Positions 23,482 to 30,762 of a stretch of DNA of 41,804 nt are shown piece after piece. Within the stretch, counting starts at the first letter, position 1. Each line of letters opens with the position of its first letter. Below the pieces are notes generated by a model. That model had not been told where the DNA came from, ran no database searches, and was given only the letters and a program-made list of their open reading frames with translations. Source of the stretch: a virus; the IMG/VR virus record IMGVR_UViG_3300045999_009121, positions 1-41,804 of that record, one strand, 5' to 3'. The translations under genes were made by a program, and so were the position numbers.

Positions 23482-24327
23482 ATGTCCATCATTCCTTGCC
23501 GACAACTCCTAACCTCTTCACTAACGCTCTACGTCAGTTGGTGGGGGCAAGACACTAATGATGGATTAGCGCCCTCAACAGCTTTCCAGACTATACAAGC
23601 TGCCATACTAGCCTTTAGCACTAAGTATGATACTGGAGGTTATAACCATTTCATTTCACTAGCTGATGGGTACTACAATGGCGCTACCTTAACCGAAGTA
23701 ACTGGTGGTGGTAGTATTACAATCACAGGGCAAGGGGCTACCACATTTCTTAAAGGTAATATCCAAGTCAACCAACGTAGGACTAAGTACATCCTTAAGA
23801 ACTTAACCTTTGTTCCTGAGAACACTTTTGCTGTATCAGCACTCAATGGATATATAGAACTAGCTGAAGGCATTACCTATAACATCACACAAGCAACTAA
23901 CCCCGCACTCTTAGTATCAGAGCTAGATGGTGTGATACGGGTGACTAACGACTTCGCCTTAACCTATACCACTGGCGTATTACCTACACTAGGGTTCACT
24001 CGTAGCAAGGGACAGATAAGACTAAAGGATATCCAAGTAACTGCTACTGGTGCATTGAATTGGTTAACTGCTTGCCTATGGTCTCAAAGTGGGGGACTCA
24101 TAGATGCTCGTAATTTCAGGCATACAGGTAGTGACCCTACCACAGGGCTTAGATGGATACAAGAGAGTGGGGGTACTATTATTGGTGATAGCGGTACTGA
24201 CATCTTGGGAGATACTGACGGCTCTGTAGCTCTAGTAACTCAAACAGAGCCTATCGTAATACCACAAGCACAGTTAGGGTTTAACTTACCTATCAGTTTC
24301 AGCACTGCTACTTATACCCTCTCGTAG
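23482..24327 (+). CDS. Beta-helical tail spike/fibre protein
   Basis: This 281-aa protein opens with TLYVSWWGQDTNDGLAPSTA followed by FQTIQAAI, the classic beginning of pectate-lyase-like right-handed beta-helix domains (VS--G-D-NDG---T-F-TIQ-AI). Repeated short strands with Gly/Asn turns follow to the end. Such domains form trimeric spikes that bind or cut host surface polysaccharide. No catalytic residues can be assigned. Confidence 0.75.
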   Translation: MSIIPCRQLLTSSLTLYVSWWGQDTNDGLAPSTAFQTIQAAILAFSTKYDTGGYNHFISLADGYYNGATLTEVTGGGSITITGQGATTFLKGNIQVNQRRTKYILKNLTFVPENTFAVSALNGYIELAEGITYNITQATNPALLVSELDGVIRVTNDFALTYTTGVLPTLGFTRSKGQIRLKDIQVTATGALNWLTACLWSQSGGLIDARNFRHTGSDPTTGLRWIQESGGTIIGDSGTDILGDTDGSVALVTQTEPIVIPQAQLGFNLPISFSTATYTLS

Positions 24328-24338
24328 TCTGACACAAC

Positions 24339-24551
24339 CTAGCTCTCCTCATTAAATACTTTAATAGCATCCTTAAACCCTTGTGTAGTAGCAGGGAATA
24401 TGGCAGATACTTGACCATGTTGAACTACCACATACTCATTTGAAGATGGATGCAGTGGGTATATGTTAATTGAAATAGAATAGTCTTCATTAGATACAAT
24501 TTCTAATGTGTAGCATTCGCCCTTAAATTGGGCTTGAGTTAGTTTAGTCAT
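24339..24551 (-). CDS. Small antisense hypothetical protein
   Basis: Starting at ATG 24551 (MTKLTQAQF) this gives 70 aa, with an AAGAGAAG ribosome binding site. Longer in-frame starts would run through the repeated element and are rejected. It is beta-rich (YTLEIVSNEDYSISINIYPL) with a C-terminal helix. A CGCTACGCTA element lies 23 nt upstream. Confidence 0.65.
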   Translation of the reverse strand: MTKLTQAQFKGECYTLEIVSNEDYSISINIYPLHPSSNEYVVVQHGQVSAIFPATTQGFKDAIKVFNEES

Positions 24552-24574
24552 AGCTTCTCTTAATCTTTCCCCCA

Positions 24575-24584
24575 TAGCGTAGCG
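24575..24584 (-). promoter_or_regulatory. CGCTACGCTA element, copy 9
   Basis: On the minus strand this reads GGACGCTACGCTATGGGGGA, 23 nt upstream of the 70-aa antisense gene. Confidence 0.6.
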
Positions 24585-24616
24585 TCCTTTAGCATAAGAA
24601 CTGGAAGTATAGCCAC

Positions 24617-26260
24617 ATGAGTACAATCACTCCACAACAACAACAATACTTTAAGGAATTGGTAACACCATTTCAGCCAATGGGTAGGTTACTCGTAGGC
24701 ACTGACCTTAGAGGTACGCAATGTAATAGGTTTGGTAATGGCGAACTTAGACTAGTGGGATACGGTGACTCTAGTGGTGGGTACGCCTTTAGTCCATCTA
24801 ACCAAGATGCTGCTATAGCCCCCTCATTCAATAGTGCTAACCTCTCCAACATAGCTAACTCGCTACCACGACTTACCGAAGTACAAGATAATGCGGGTAA
24901 GTGGATTGATAGCATCACACTTCATGCTCTTGATGAGTTCATAGAACAAACTGAACCACAGTCATTTATCGGTAATACCCTACGCATTTTCAGTAGTGGA
25001 CAAAAGGACTTTAGAGGCGATGGTACTGGCAACCGCAATGTGCGTAATACATATATCCTTGTCGCAGAGATACCTATACCAGCACTCACTAGAGCTGATA
25101 TACCTAGAAGCTTTACTGTAAGAGTGGGGGCTTATATCCCACCGTCAGAGAACATCTACCTAGGGTTAGCAATGCCACAACCCTACACAGTGTCCTTTGA
25201 GCTATGGGACTTGCAAGCTAATACTAGTATAGGTAGTGGCTTTTCTAGCTCTATAGGAGGGTCAAGCACAGTAGGTAATGGTAATGACCTAAGTGACTCC
25301 CTATCAGATACACCTGTAGATACACAGTTTGTATTACCCCTAACTTTTGCTAGTGCTACATGGGTGGTAGGGGCTGGTGCTACGGGGACTCAAGGGGGCT
25401 TTGGTGGTAGCAGTGGTTCTCCTAACGTACCACCGCCTACTCCTACCCCACCGCCTACTTCAGGCAATGCTCTTAATGTTAGAAGTTCTCCTAGCAGAGA
25501 TAGTGACCCTAGTCAACCACCCCCTAGCACAACTACTAGCCCTAGTTCAAATAATAAGTCCACACCTCAAAACCCACCGCCATCGGCAGGGTGTACTCCT
25601 ATTCAAGATTGTCAATGGCGTAAAGTATCAGTGCCATCTAATGTAGGCAAGGCTCAAGTCAACACTGGTGACTATACTGGCTTATGTCCTAAAGGTACTG
25701 TATCTAGAGGCATCATTGAATTTGAGACTGCTGGCACTTTTGTCCTTTGTTGCGGTGCTGCTACGTTCCCACCTAATAATCTAGGATGCACTTCACTAAT
25801 GAAATGGTCTTGTGTTAGTGGTGGTACTTGTATTGAGAATGTGCTAGGTACTTATAATTCACTAGCAGAATGTCAAGCTGCTTTAGTCCCTGCCAACTTT
25901 ACTGGTGGTCAATGTGAAGGGATTTTATACAATGTCGAAGTTAGAGGCAGGGTAGTAAGAAGGTCGGCGGAAGAACCAAACGGTCTGACCTTTAATCAAG
26001 TAATATTTTCTGGGCAACCGCCTAATGACAATCCTTATATCTTTGCCTCTCTTGCGGGTAAGATTACATCCGTTACAGCAACTGTTACAAATGGTTCTTG
26101 CAGTGTCTTTGTTTTATACAATAATGGGGCGCAACAAGCAGAGTGGTTCTTAGGCAACTTTGGGTATCCAGATGCAAGATTCTTAGATTTCAGAGTAGCA
26201 ATTGTTCGTGTTGACGGTAATCCTGATAACTGTGGTAATCCCCCACCACGATGCCCTTAA
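24617..26260 (+). CDS. Modular tail protein with Pro-rich linker and Cys-rich domain
   Basis: This 547-aa protein has an N-terminal mixed domain (to about 235) and a Gly/Ser region. A Pro/Ser/Thr linker spans about 268-327 (VPPPTPTPPPTSG). A Cys-rich part (about 328-445) has about ten cysteines including CSCVSGGTC-like and SLAECQAAL motifs, and a final beta domain follows. Small Cys modules of the form C-x-x-G-x-C-...-Y-SL-EC are seen in phage tail and collar proteins. It may be a tail fibre or collar protein stabilised by disulfides outside the cell. Confidence 0.65.
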   Translation: MSTITPQQQQYFKELVTPFQPMGRLLVGTDLRGTQCNRFGNGELRLVGYGDSSGGYAFSPSNQDAAIAPSFNSANLSNIANSLPRLTEVQDNAGKWIDSITLHALDEFIEQTEPQSFIGNTLRIFSSGQKDFRGDGTGNRNVRNTYILVAEIPIPALTRADIPRSFTVRVGAYIPPSENIYLGLAMPQPYTVSFELWDLQANTSIGSGFSSSIGGSSTVGNGNDLSDSLSDTPVDTQFVLPLTFASATWVVGAGATGTQGGFGGSSGSPNVPPPTPTPPPTSGNALNVRSSPSRDSDPSQPPPSTTTSPSSNNKSTPQNPPPSAGCTPIQDCQWRKVSVPSNVGKAQVNTGDYTGLCPKGTVSRGIIEFETAGTFVLCCGAATFPPNNLGCTSLMKWSCVSGGTCIENVLGTYNSLAECQAALVPANFTGGQCEGILYNVEVRGRVVRRSAEEPNGLTFNQVIFSGQPPNDNPYIFASLAGKITSVTATVTNGSCSVFVLYNNGAQQAEWFLGNFGYPDARFLDFRVAIVRVDGNPDNCGNPPPRCP

Positions 26261-26263
26261 TCT

Positions 26264-27046
26264 ATGTACAAAACAAACGACTACTCAGTTGGTTCTAAGG
26301 TTGTTCTTAGCCCTGACCAACAACAGACAATCAATAACCAATACAAGCGCTATATGAAAGCGCTTGAGTACACTAGTGACTCTGTAAGGTTTGAGACACC
26401 ATCAATTGAGTCTGGTCTAATCTTAGATGCTAGGTTCCTTCGGAAGGATGAAGATAAGTTTATAGCTAAGAAAGAATCATTTGACTACAGAGTAACAGCG
26501 CGTGTCATCAATAACTCAACTGTAGCTCTACAATCTACTACCTATGTTGTAGAAGTAGAGGGCGTACCAGTTAGGTCATTAGGACGCTACTTCTATACAG
26601 TGCCTAACAATCAACCTCTTAGCCCAGAACAACTACTTATAGCTCAAGGCAAGGGGATAGATGGTCAATACACTGTACTTAATGAGCAAGGGCAATCCAT
26701 AGCTCTAGTAACCACAGTGGGAGAGATTGTACCTATAGGCACGCCAGAGACAGTTATTTCCTCTATAGCTACAGGACAAGCCCTAGGGTATAGATGCACT
26801 TGCCCTGACTACTTAGGTCAACAAGCTGGCCTTATCCCTACCCTCCTAGGCGAACAACAAAAGGTGTTTGGTGTCCTAGGCTCTAGAGGGATATGTAAGC
26901 ACGTGATGGCGGTACGAATTGTTAGGGGAGACGTTGTTACAGTCCCTCAGTCTCCTCCTATAATCGAACCTGACACTAACAAGAAAGTTAGGTGGGATGG
27001 TGTAAAAGAATTTGGCAACAAACGCTCTAAAGTGAAATGGTATTAA
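26264..27046 (+). CDS. SWIM zinc-finger protein
   Basis: This 260-aa protein has a C-terminal SWIM-type zinc-binding motif: YRCTCPDYL with C178 and C180, then GICKHVMAV with C211 and H213 (CxC...CxH). SWIM domains mediate DNA or protein binding. Residues 1-165 show beta-type features of unknown fold, and the C-terminus is basic. It lies 3 nt downstream of the Cys-rich tail gene, so it may be a late protein. The CRISPR-like repeats begin at its stop codon. Confidence 0.75.
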   Translation: MYKTNDYSVGSKVVLSPDQQQTINNQYKRYMKALEYTSDSVRFETPSIESGLILDARFLRKDEDKFIAKKESFDYRVTARVINNSTVALQSTTYVVEVEGVPVRSLGRYFYTVPNNQPLSPEQLLIAQGKGIDGQYTVLNEQGQSIALVTTVGEIVPIGTPETVISSIATGQALGYRCTCPDYLGQQAGLIPTLLGEQQKVFGVLGSRGICKHVMAVRIVRGDVVTVPQSPPIIEPDTNKKVRWDGVKEFGNKRSKVKWY

Positions 27047-27134
27047 GCTATCCCTAAAAGGGATTAAATAAAACACGGTCTATAGTTGGCGGTGCATGTG
27101 GTACTGAGTTTCAATCCCTGAAAGGGATTATAAG
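27045..27134 (-). CRISPR. Degenerate repeat-spacer-repeat resembling a cyanobacterial CRISPR
   Basis: On the minus strand, 27134-27108 reads ...ATAATCCCTTTCAGGGATTG then AAAC, a 7-bp stem with the 3' handle ATTGAAAC. A 33-nt interval (27107-27075) follows. A second unit from 27074 begins GTTTTATTTAATCCCTTTTA then GGGAT, with a degenerate 3' end. The cores share 15 of 16 bases. No cas genes are present. The geometry fits one repeat, one spacer and one decayed repeat. It lies downstream of two minus-strand membrane genes and is in the crRNA sense for their transcription. Confidence 0.55.
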
Positions 27135-27247
27135 CCAAGACCCTGTAGTTATATTAAACCATAGAGCGCGAGTCCAATCGGAAGGTCAACTGGTCAAGCG
27201 TTAAGGAGGTATCTAATTGTGGAAGCAAGGGGTAGAGTTAAGTGGGT
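27135..27247. other. Non-coding stretch between CRISPR-like unit and membrane genes
   Basis: No ORF with a credible start was found. It contains TAGAGCGC (also present after the capsid and decoration genes) and tRNA-like fragments (AACTGGTCAAGC and GGGTTTAATCC), but no acceptor stem closes around them. It would form the 3' part of the minus-strand transcript leading into the repeats. Confidence 0.4.
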
Positions 27248-27370
27248 TTAATCCTCCCAGTGTTCATACTTACTCTCATCAATAGCATTCATTACATCCC
27301 AGATACCTCTGAGATACCAACCCGCAGCAATGAAGCTACCAGCTATAACAATCCAAGCGAATAAAGTCAT
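27248..27370 (-). CDS. 40-aa membrane peptide
   Basis: An ATG gives MTLFAWIVIAGSFIAAGWYL followed by an acidic, aromatic C-terminal tail (40 aa). There is one clear transmembrane helix near the N-terminus. Its ATG overlaps the stop of the upstream 34-aa membrane peptide, indicating coupled translation of a membrane pair. It could be part of a lysis, superinfection-exclusion or toxin-like pair; no evidence chooses between these. Confidence 0.55.
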   Translation of the reverse strand: MTLFAWIVIAGSFIAAGWYLRGIWDVMNAIDESKYEHWED

Positions 27371-27471
27371 AGTCCACCTAACGCAATAAGAACAAACATA
27401 CCCATGCAGATAAGAAAGCCTAGTGCTGTGTATCCCACAATTACTAGTTTTAGGATTAAATCGATGTCCAT
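27367..27471 (-). CDS. 34-aa membrane peptide
   Basis: An ATG gives 34 aa (MDIDLILKLVIVGYTALGFL then ICMGMFVLIALGGL), almost entirely hydrophobic. It has a GAGGATAAC ribosome binding site and a CGCTACGCTA element 24 nt upstream. It is first of a two-gene cassette. Size and topology are compatible with a very small holin or an accessory membrane protein. Confidence 0.55.
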   Translation of the reverse strand: MDIDLILKLVIVGYTALGFLICMGMFVLIALGGL

Positions 27472-27495
27472 GTTATCCTCAATATATTTACCTCA

Positions 27496-27505
27496 TAGCG
27501 TAGCG
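27496..27505 (-). promoter_or_regulatory. CGCTACGCTA element, copy 10
   Basis: On the minus strand this reads CACGCTACGCTATGAGGTAA, 24 nt upstream of the membrane-peptide pair. If it is a promoter, its transcript would continue into the CRISPR-like units. Confidence 0.6.
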
Positions 27506-27543
27506 TGATAGTATATGGACAACACTTATTACCCTCTAACCCC

Positions 27544-27876
27544 ATGTCTTTCACTAGCTCCTTTCGCGCACTTGCCAATAGTACCGATGTATCTGGCAAC
27601 CAACGTTCCGTCATCCTTGGCACTGCTATCCTAACTACTCCAACACTTACCTATACTTCTATCGCTTCTACAGCAGCGCAAGACCAAACTACCACAGTAT
27701 CAGGAGCGTCCCTTAGGGATATTGTACTTGTGGGAGCGCCTGCACTTGTAGCTGGTTTAACTCTAACAGCCTTTGTCAGTGCTGCCAACACTGTAACTGT
27801 ACGTTTACACAATGCTACTGGTGGTGCTGTTGTCCCTGGGGCTTTAGTGTTTAACGTACTTGTACTCAAGCCATAG
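27544..27876 (+). CDS. Small beta-domain structural protein
   Basis: Starting at ATG 27544 this gives 110 aa. The alternating hydrophobic/Thr pattern TVTVRLHNATGGAVVPGALV and the segment VSGASLRDIVLVGAPALVAG match a recurrent small beta domain seen in phage capsid- or fibre-associated proteins. It lies at the start of the fibre gene cluster. The precise role is unknown. Confidence 0.6.
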   Translation: MSFTSSFRALANSTDVSGNQRSVILGTAILTTPTLTYTSIASTAAQDQTTTVSGASLRDIVLVGAPALVAGLTLTAFVSAANTVTVRLHNATGGAVVPGALVFNVLVLKP

Positions 27877-27904
27877 GAAAGGTAGGCATCAACCTAATAA
27901 AACT

Positions 27905-28633
27905 ATGATTAATGGCTCTAACATACGACTACCCAATGGGCAATTCTCCACACTAGTCACGCCTGTCAATAAGGATGGTGTTACTCAGCTTATAACGCCT
28001 GTAGATGCTAATGGTAATGTGATTACTGGTGGAGGTTCATCTGACCCTAGCCAAATCACAAGCGAAACAGCGCCGACTACTCGTGTAAATCCTAGCACTG
28101 GGCTTCCTTCTGGGGGTGATCCTTTGCAGATAGGCGATAGGTGGTACAAGCCAAGTATGGGACAAGAAGGTTTTTGGAATGGTACTTTATGGCTAACTAT
28201 AAATCAATTCAACCTTTCTGGTGCTGTATCGACTGCGGCGGCATCAGGAGGCTCTAATAATTACAATGTATCTCAGCAAAGTCTTGGCGGCGGCGAAATA
28301 TTTGGCGGGATGTTTGTTCGCAATTTGCGGATTAAATATCGGGCTGTGGGGACTATTACCTTGCAGAATAGCTCTAATCATAGAAGAATCGCTTTTACTA
28401 TTAGAGGGTCATCAAATGCGATACGGACTTTCAACTTTAATGCAAGCTATTTGCTAGATGGCGTTCAATATCCATTTGCAACGAACGATTATCAATTTAT
28501 AGAAATTCCTATAAATGCGGTTGTTCCTGAAAATGATTTGGCACCAATAGTAGCATTGTCGGGTATTGTTGGCAGTCCGAATTTTACTATGGATTCGGCG
28601 TTTTCTTTTGATATTAGAGGGATAATGGTATGA
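27905..28633 (+). CDS. Tail fibre protein
   Basis: Starting at ATG 27905 this gives 242 aa. Residues 75-110 (DPLQIGDRWYKPSMGQEGFW then NGTLWL) form the D-W-xx--G--W-NG--W motif frequent in phage fibres, and the C-terminal 120 residues are beta-rich and receptor-binding-like. It overlaps the next gene by 4 nt. The second half uses many codons rare in neighbouring genes (GCGGCG, GGCGGCGGC), suggesting recent exchange of the fibre tip. Confidence 0.7.
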   Translation: MINGSNIRLPNGQFSTLVTPVNKDGVTQLITPVDANGNVITGGGSSDPSQITSETAPTTRVNPSTGLPSGGDPLQIGDRWYKPSMGQEGFWNGTLWLTINQFNLSGAVSTAAASGGSNNYNVSQQSLGGGEIFGGMFVRNLRIKYRAVGTITLQNSSNHRRIAFTIRGSSNAIRTFNFNASYLLDGVQYPFATNDYQFIEIPINAVVPENDLAPIVALSGIVGSPNFTMDSAFSFDIRGIMV

Positions 28634-29088
28634 AACGTAGCTCAACTACTTTATTTCTGGAATGTCCTAATACTGTGCTGCCTGTGCCTTGGTCGGGCAT
28701 TGAGAATGTGGTCTCCAATATTCAATCTGCTTACCAATCGCCCACAAGAGAAGTGGCGATTGCATCATGGGATGCTTTTGTAGCCAGTGGCGATGAGTTA
28801 GAGGTAATTGCCGATCCAGAGCCAGCGCCGCCACAACCTGATTGGGATGGATTCATGGCTGATTGTGATGATGTGTTTGCGGCAGGATTGCAAGCTAACT
28901 ACCTTGTATTCACACAGATATTTAATATGCTCCTTGCTCTTAAAGGGAAGGGCGCATTAGATGAGTCTAGCCCAGAGTGGAGATGCTTTGCCTTTAATTA
29001 TCAGATAGGCAAAGCATCTCTCACCCCAGAGCAGATTGCACAAGTAGAGTTGTCAATGGCTAACAACAATATTCCTGTGCTGTCCTAA
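28630..29088 (+). CDS. Fibre-associated protein
   Basis: This 152-aa acidic protein (EVIADPEPAPPQPDWDGFMA) has a helical C-terminal part. It overlaps the fibre gene by ATGA. Such small genes behind fibres are often assembly factors or cotransferred structural genes. Codon use resembles the end of the fibre gene rather than the rest of the window. A perfect 14-bp inverted repeat lies in its 3' part, and it overlaps the convergent primase gene by 36 nt. Confidence 0.55.
   Translation: MKRSSTTLFLECPNTVLPVPWSGIENVVSNIQSAYQSPTREVAIASWDAFVASGDELEVIADPEPAPPQPDWDGFMADCDDVFAAGLQANYLVFTQIFNMLLALKGKGALDESSPEWRCFAFNYQIGKASLTPEQIAQVELSMANNNIPVLS
28980..29020. terminator. Perfect 14-bp inverted repeat inside a coding region
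   Basis: GAGATGCTTTGCCT (28980-28993) and AGGCAAAGCATCTC (29007-29020) pair perfectly around a 13-nt loop. It lies 33 nt past the primase stop on the minus strand, so it could end early minus-strand transcription, although it is also read as protein on the plus strand. There is no U-tract. Confidence 0.6.
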
Positions 29089-29964
29089 AGCTTCATCTAC
29101 TAACCTATAAACTTCTCTAAGGAAATAGGTAGTGTGTAACATTAGTAACTCATAGCTATCCCAACCCTCTTGCCAATAGACTAACTCTCTAAAGTCAAGT
29201 GCCATAGACCACAACCCAACTTCACGACAAGCCTCTACCCACTTATCTCTTTTCCTTTGACCTGCAAGGTCAACATCGGGGATAAGTAAAGGATAGAGGC
29301 TTTTGTCTTTGAATTGTTGTGCATATCTCTTAAGGTCACTACTAGTCCAGCAACTACCTTGAGGGCAAGTAGCAGCTATACCATGTAACCACCATGCTTG
29401 TACTGACTTCTCACCCTCTGGTACTACTACTAAGTTGCCCGCGCCCATGGGTATCTTATCAATTAAGTACATATCCCAAGGTTCATCGCCTTTGCCTAAT
29501 CGTCCATTAGAGTATTGCCTAAAGGTTTTGTCCCTAACTAACTCTCCATCCTCTGTGGTAGTCATCCTCTCTATACGTTCTGTGTATTGAGTAGAGCTAT
29601 AATTATATCTCTGTATTCGCTTATCACCATCCCACCTATAGCTAGGCGCTCTAGGTTCTACATGAATAAGTTCTAAGTGCTGTGGTGGTACTATAGATGG
29701 ATAGACTTTAGGCTTAGATGCTTTCCACTTGTTAAGAGATACGGTGTTAGAGTCATAGGACTTAACACCCATAGCCTCTCTTATCTCGTGGCACTGACAA
29801 CCAGCCCAGCATTGATAAGCTCCTGCGGTGAAGGTAGGGCTAGTATGTTTCTTAACAGTCAAGGTATCGTTATCACAGACAGGGCATAGATAACGATACT
29901 CACTTGGGGACTCCTTAACTAAACGATGGGTAAGGAGGTCTATGTGGTCAAGCATATTAAACAT
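29053..29964 (-). CDS. DNA primase (zinc finger and TOPRIM)
   Basis: This 303-aa protein has an N-terminal zinc-binding region with C27-x2-C30 and C52/C56/C58. A TOPRIM core follows, with LVVVPEGEKSVQAW (the Glu motif) and LLIPDVDLAGQRKRDKW (the DxD motif). This layout is that of phage primases that start lagging strands. No helicase domain is attached, so a separate helicase is needed and is not in the window. The start codon overlaps the upstream Xre-type regulator stop. Confidence 0.85.
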   Translation of the reverse strand: MFNMLDHIDLLTHRLVKESPSEYRYLCPVCDNDTLTVKKHTSPTFTAGAYQCWAGCQCHEIREAMGVKSYDSNTVSLNKWKASKPKVYPSIVPPQHLELIHVEPRAPSYRWDGDKRIQRYNYSSTQYTERIERMTTTEDGELVRDKTFRQYSNGRLGKGDEPWDMYLIDKIPMGAGNLVVVPEGEKSVQAWWLHGIAATCPQGSCWTSSDLKRYAQQFKDKSLYPLLIPDVDLAGQRKRDKWVEACREVGLWSMALDFRELVYWQEGWDSYELLMLHTTYFLREVYRLVDEALGQHRNIVVSH

Positions 29965-30202
29965 TAATAGACCTCACAATATTCTTCCCATTCCTAGAAG
30001 ACGTAATTGTTATAGAGATACTGACATCTAAAGCCTTAGCAAAAGATTCAATTGCTTCAAGTGGAATACTTCTCTGGTCGGTTTCCATAAATGAAATCGC
30101 TGCTTCAGAATAGCTGACCTTGGAAGCTAAAACTTCCTGTGTCAACCCAGCTTCTTTCCTTAGCGCTCTCAATGTTTTTGCTACTTGTGTTCTTAAGTTC
30201 AT
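29957..30202 (-). CDS. Xre-type helix-turn-helix regulator
   Basis: Starting at ATG 30202 (MNLRTQVAK) this gives 81 aa. Residues about 8-65 form a classic Cro/CI-like HTH: LRKEAGLTQEVLASKVSYSE then AAISFMETDQRSIPLEAIESFAKAL. It is first of an operon with the primase. A perfect 14-bp palindromic site overlaps its own start codon, strongly suggesting autoregulation, and a second site of the same geometry lies before the wHTH gene at 38166. Confidence 0.88.
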   Translation of the reverse strand: MNLRTQVAKTLRALRKEAGLTQEVLASKVSYSEAAISFMETDQRSIPLEAIESFAKALDVSISITITSSRNGKNIVRSINV

Positions 30203-30239
30203 ACGCAATTAGATAATATAAGGACTATCTAATTGCGTA
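30202..30239. promoter_or_regulatory. Operator 1: 14-bp inverted repeat at the Xre gene start
   Basis: TACGCAATTAGATA (30202-30215) and TATCTAATTGCGTA (30226-30239) are perfect inverted repeats separated by 10 nt. The left arm overlaps the regulator's start codon, so bound protein would block its own expression. The half-site core ATTAGATA recurs with the same 10-nt spacing at 38174-38205. Confidence 0.75.
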
Positions 30240-30246
30240 GCACTAC

Positions 30247-30462
30247 TTATATTGCTTTGAGAGCTTTAAGAACTAGTCTTGGAGCATGATGAACATTACC
30301 CCAATTTAGTTTCTTTTGCAGCCACTCATCAGCATTAACTAAGACACCATCATGAGTACACATCAAGCCAGTATCAGGGAAGTACCATAGCTTATTGTTT
30401 CTTTCATGCAGCACTTTAATGAAGTATTGAATATCACCCTTCTTGATGTGAATTAGTGCCAT
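30247..30462 (-). CDS. Hypothetical early protein
   Basis: Starting at ATG 30462 (MALIHIKKGD) this gives 71 aa. It overlaps the upstream gene by 29 nt in another frame. Beta-rich N-terminus (IQYFIKVLHERNNKLWYFPD), helical basic C-terminus. The family is not recognised. Confidence 0.65.
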   Translation of the reverse strand: MALIHIKKGDIQYFIKVLHERNNKLWYFPDTGLMCTHDGVLVNADEWLQKKLNWGNVHHAPRLVLKALKAI

Positions 30463-30706
30463 CTTCAACCTCAAACAGTGGGAGTTCTTCTATCTCAGTC
30501 TGCTCAACACCAAACGCATCTTCTATAGCCTCATTAACCACAGCACACCATACCCTATAAGGATGATTGATACGCTGTCCAAAAGGATAGACTTTATTCA
30601 ACTCCCTCCTAAGTTTAGAGCGTGTCATTAATCCATCCCTACAAGATTGTCTGTGTTGGACTAGGACTGGATTGATTGCCTTTAAAGCTTTATCTTTCCA
30701 AGTCAT
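30434..30706 (-). CDS. Hypothetical early protein
   Basis: This 90-aa protein has a basic, helical N-terminal half (TRSKLRRELNKVYPFGQRIN) and an acidic C-terminal tail. The HPYRVWCAVVNEAIEDAFG segment is typical of small phage proteins of unknown role. It lies just downstream of the DUF932-like gene on the minus strand. Confidence 0.65.
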   Translation of the reverse strand: MTWKDKALKAINPVLVQHRQSCRDGLMTRSKLRRELNKVYPFGQRINHPYRVWCAVVNEAIEDAFGVEQTEIEELPLFEVEDGTNSHQEG

Positions 30707-30762
30707 TCTATTCTCAGTCCTCTATATACTATCCATCCCCATAGGAGATAGATAGTTGTAGG

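Noticed and set aside
27045-27134. A functional CRISPR-Cas locus
   Set aside because: There are only two degenerate units and no cas genes; the locus is better treated as repeat mimicry or a relic.
27160-27270. tRNA-like strings (AACTGGTCAAGC and GGGTTTAATCC) suggesting another tRNA
   Set aside because: No acceptor stem or anticodon arm closes around them; only loop-like consensus bases are present.
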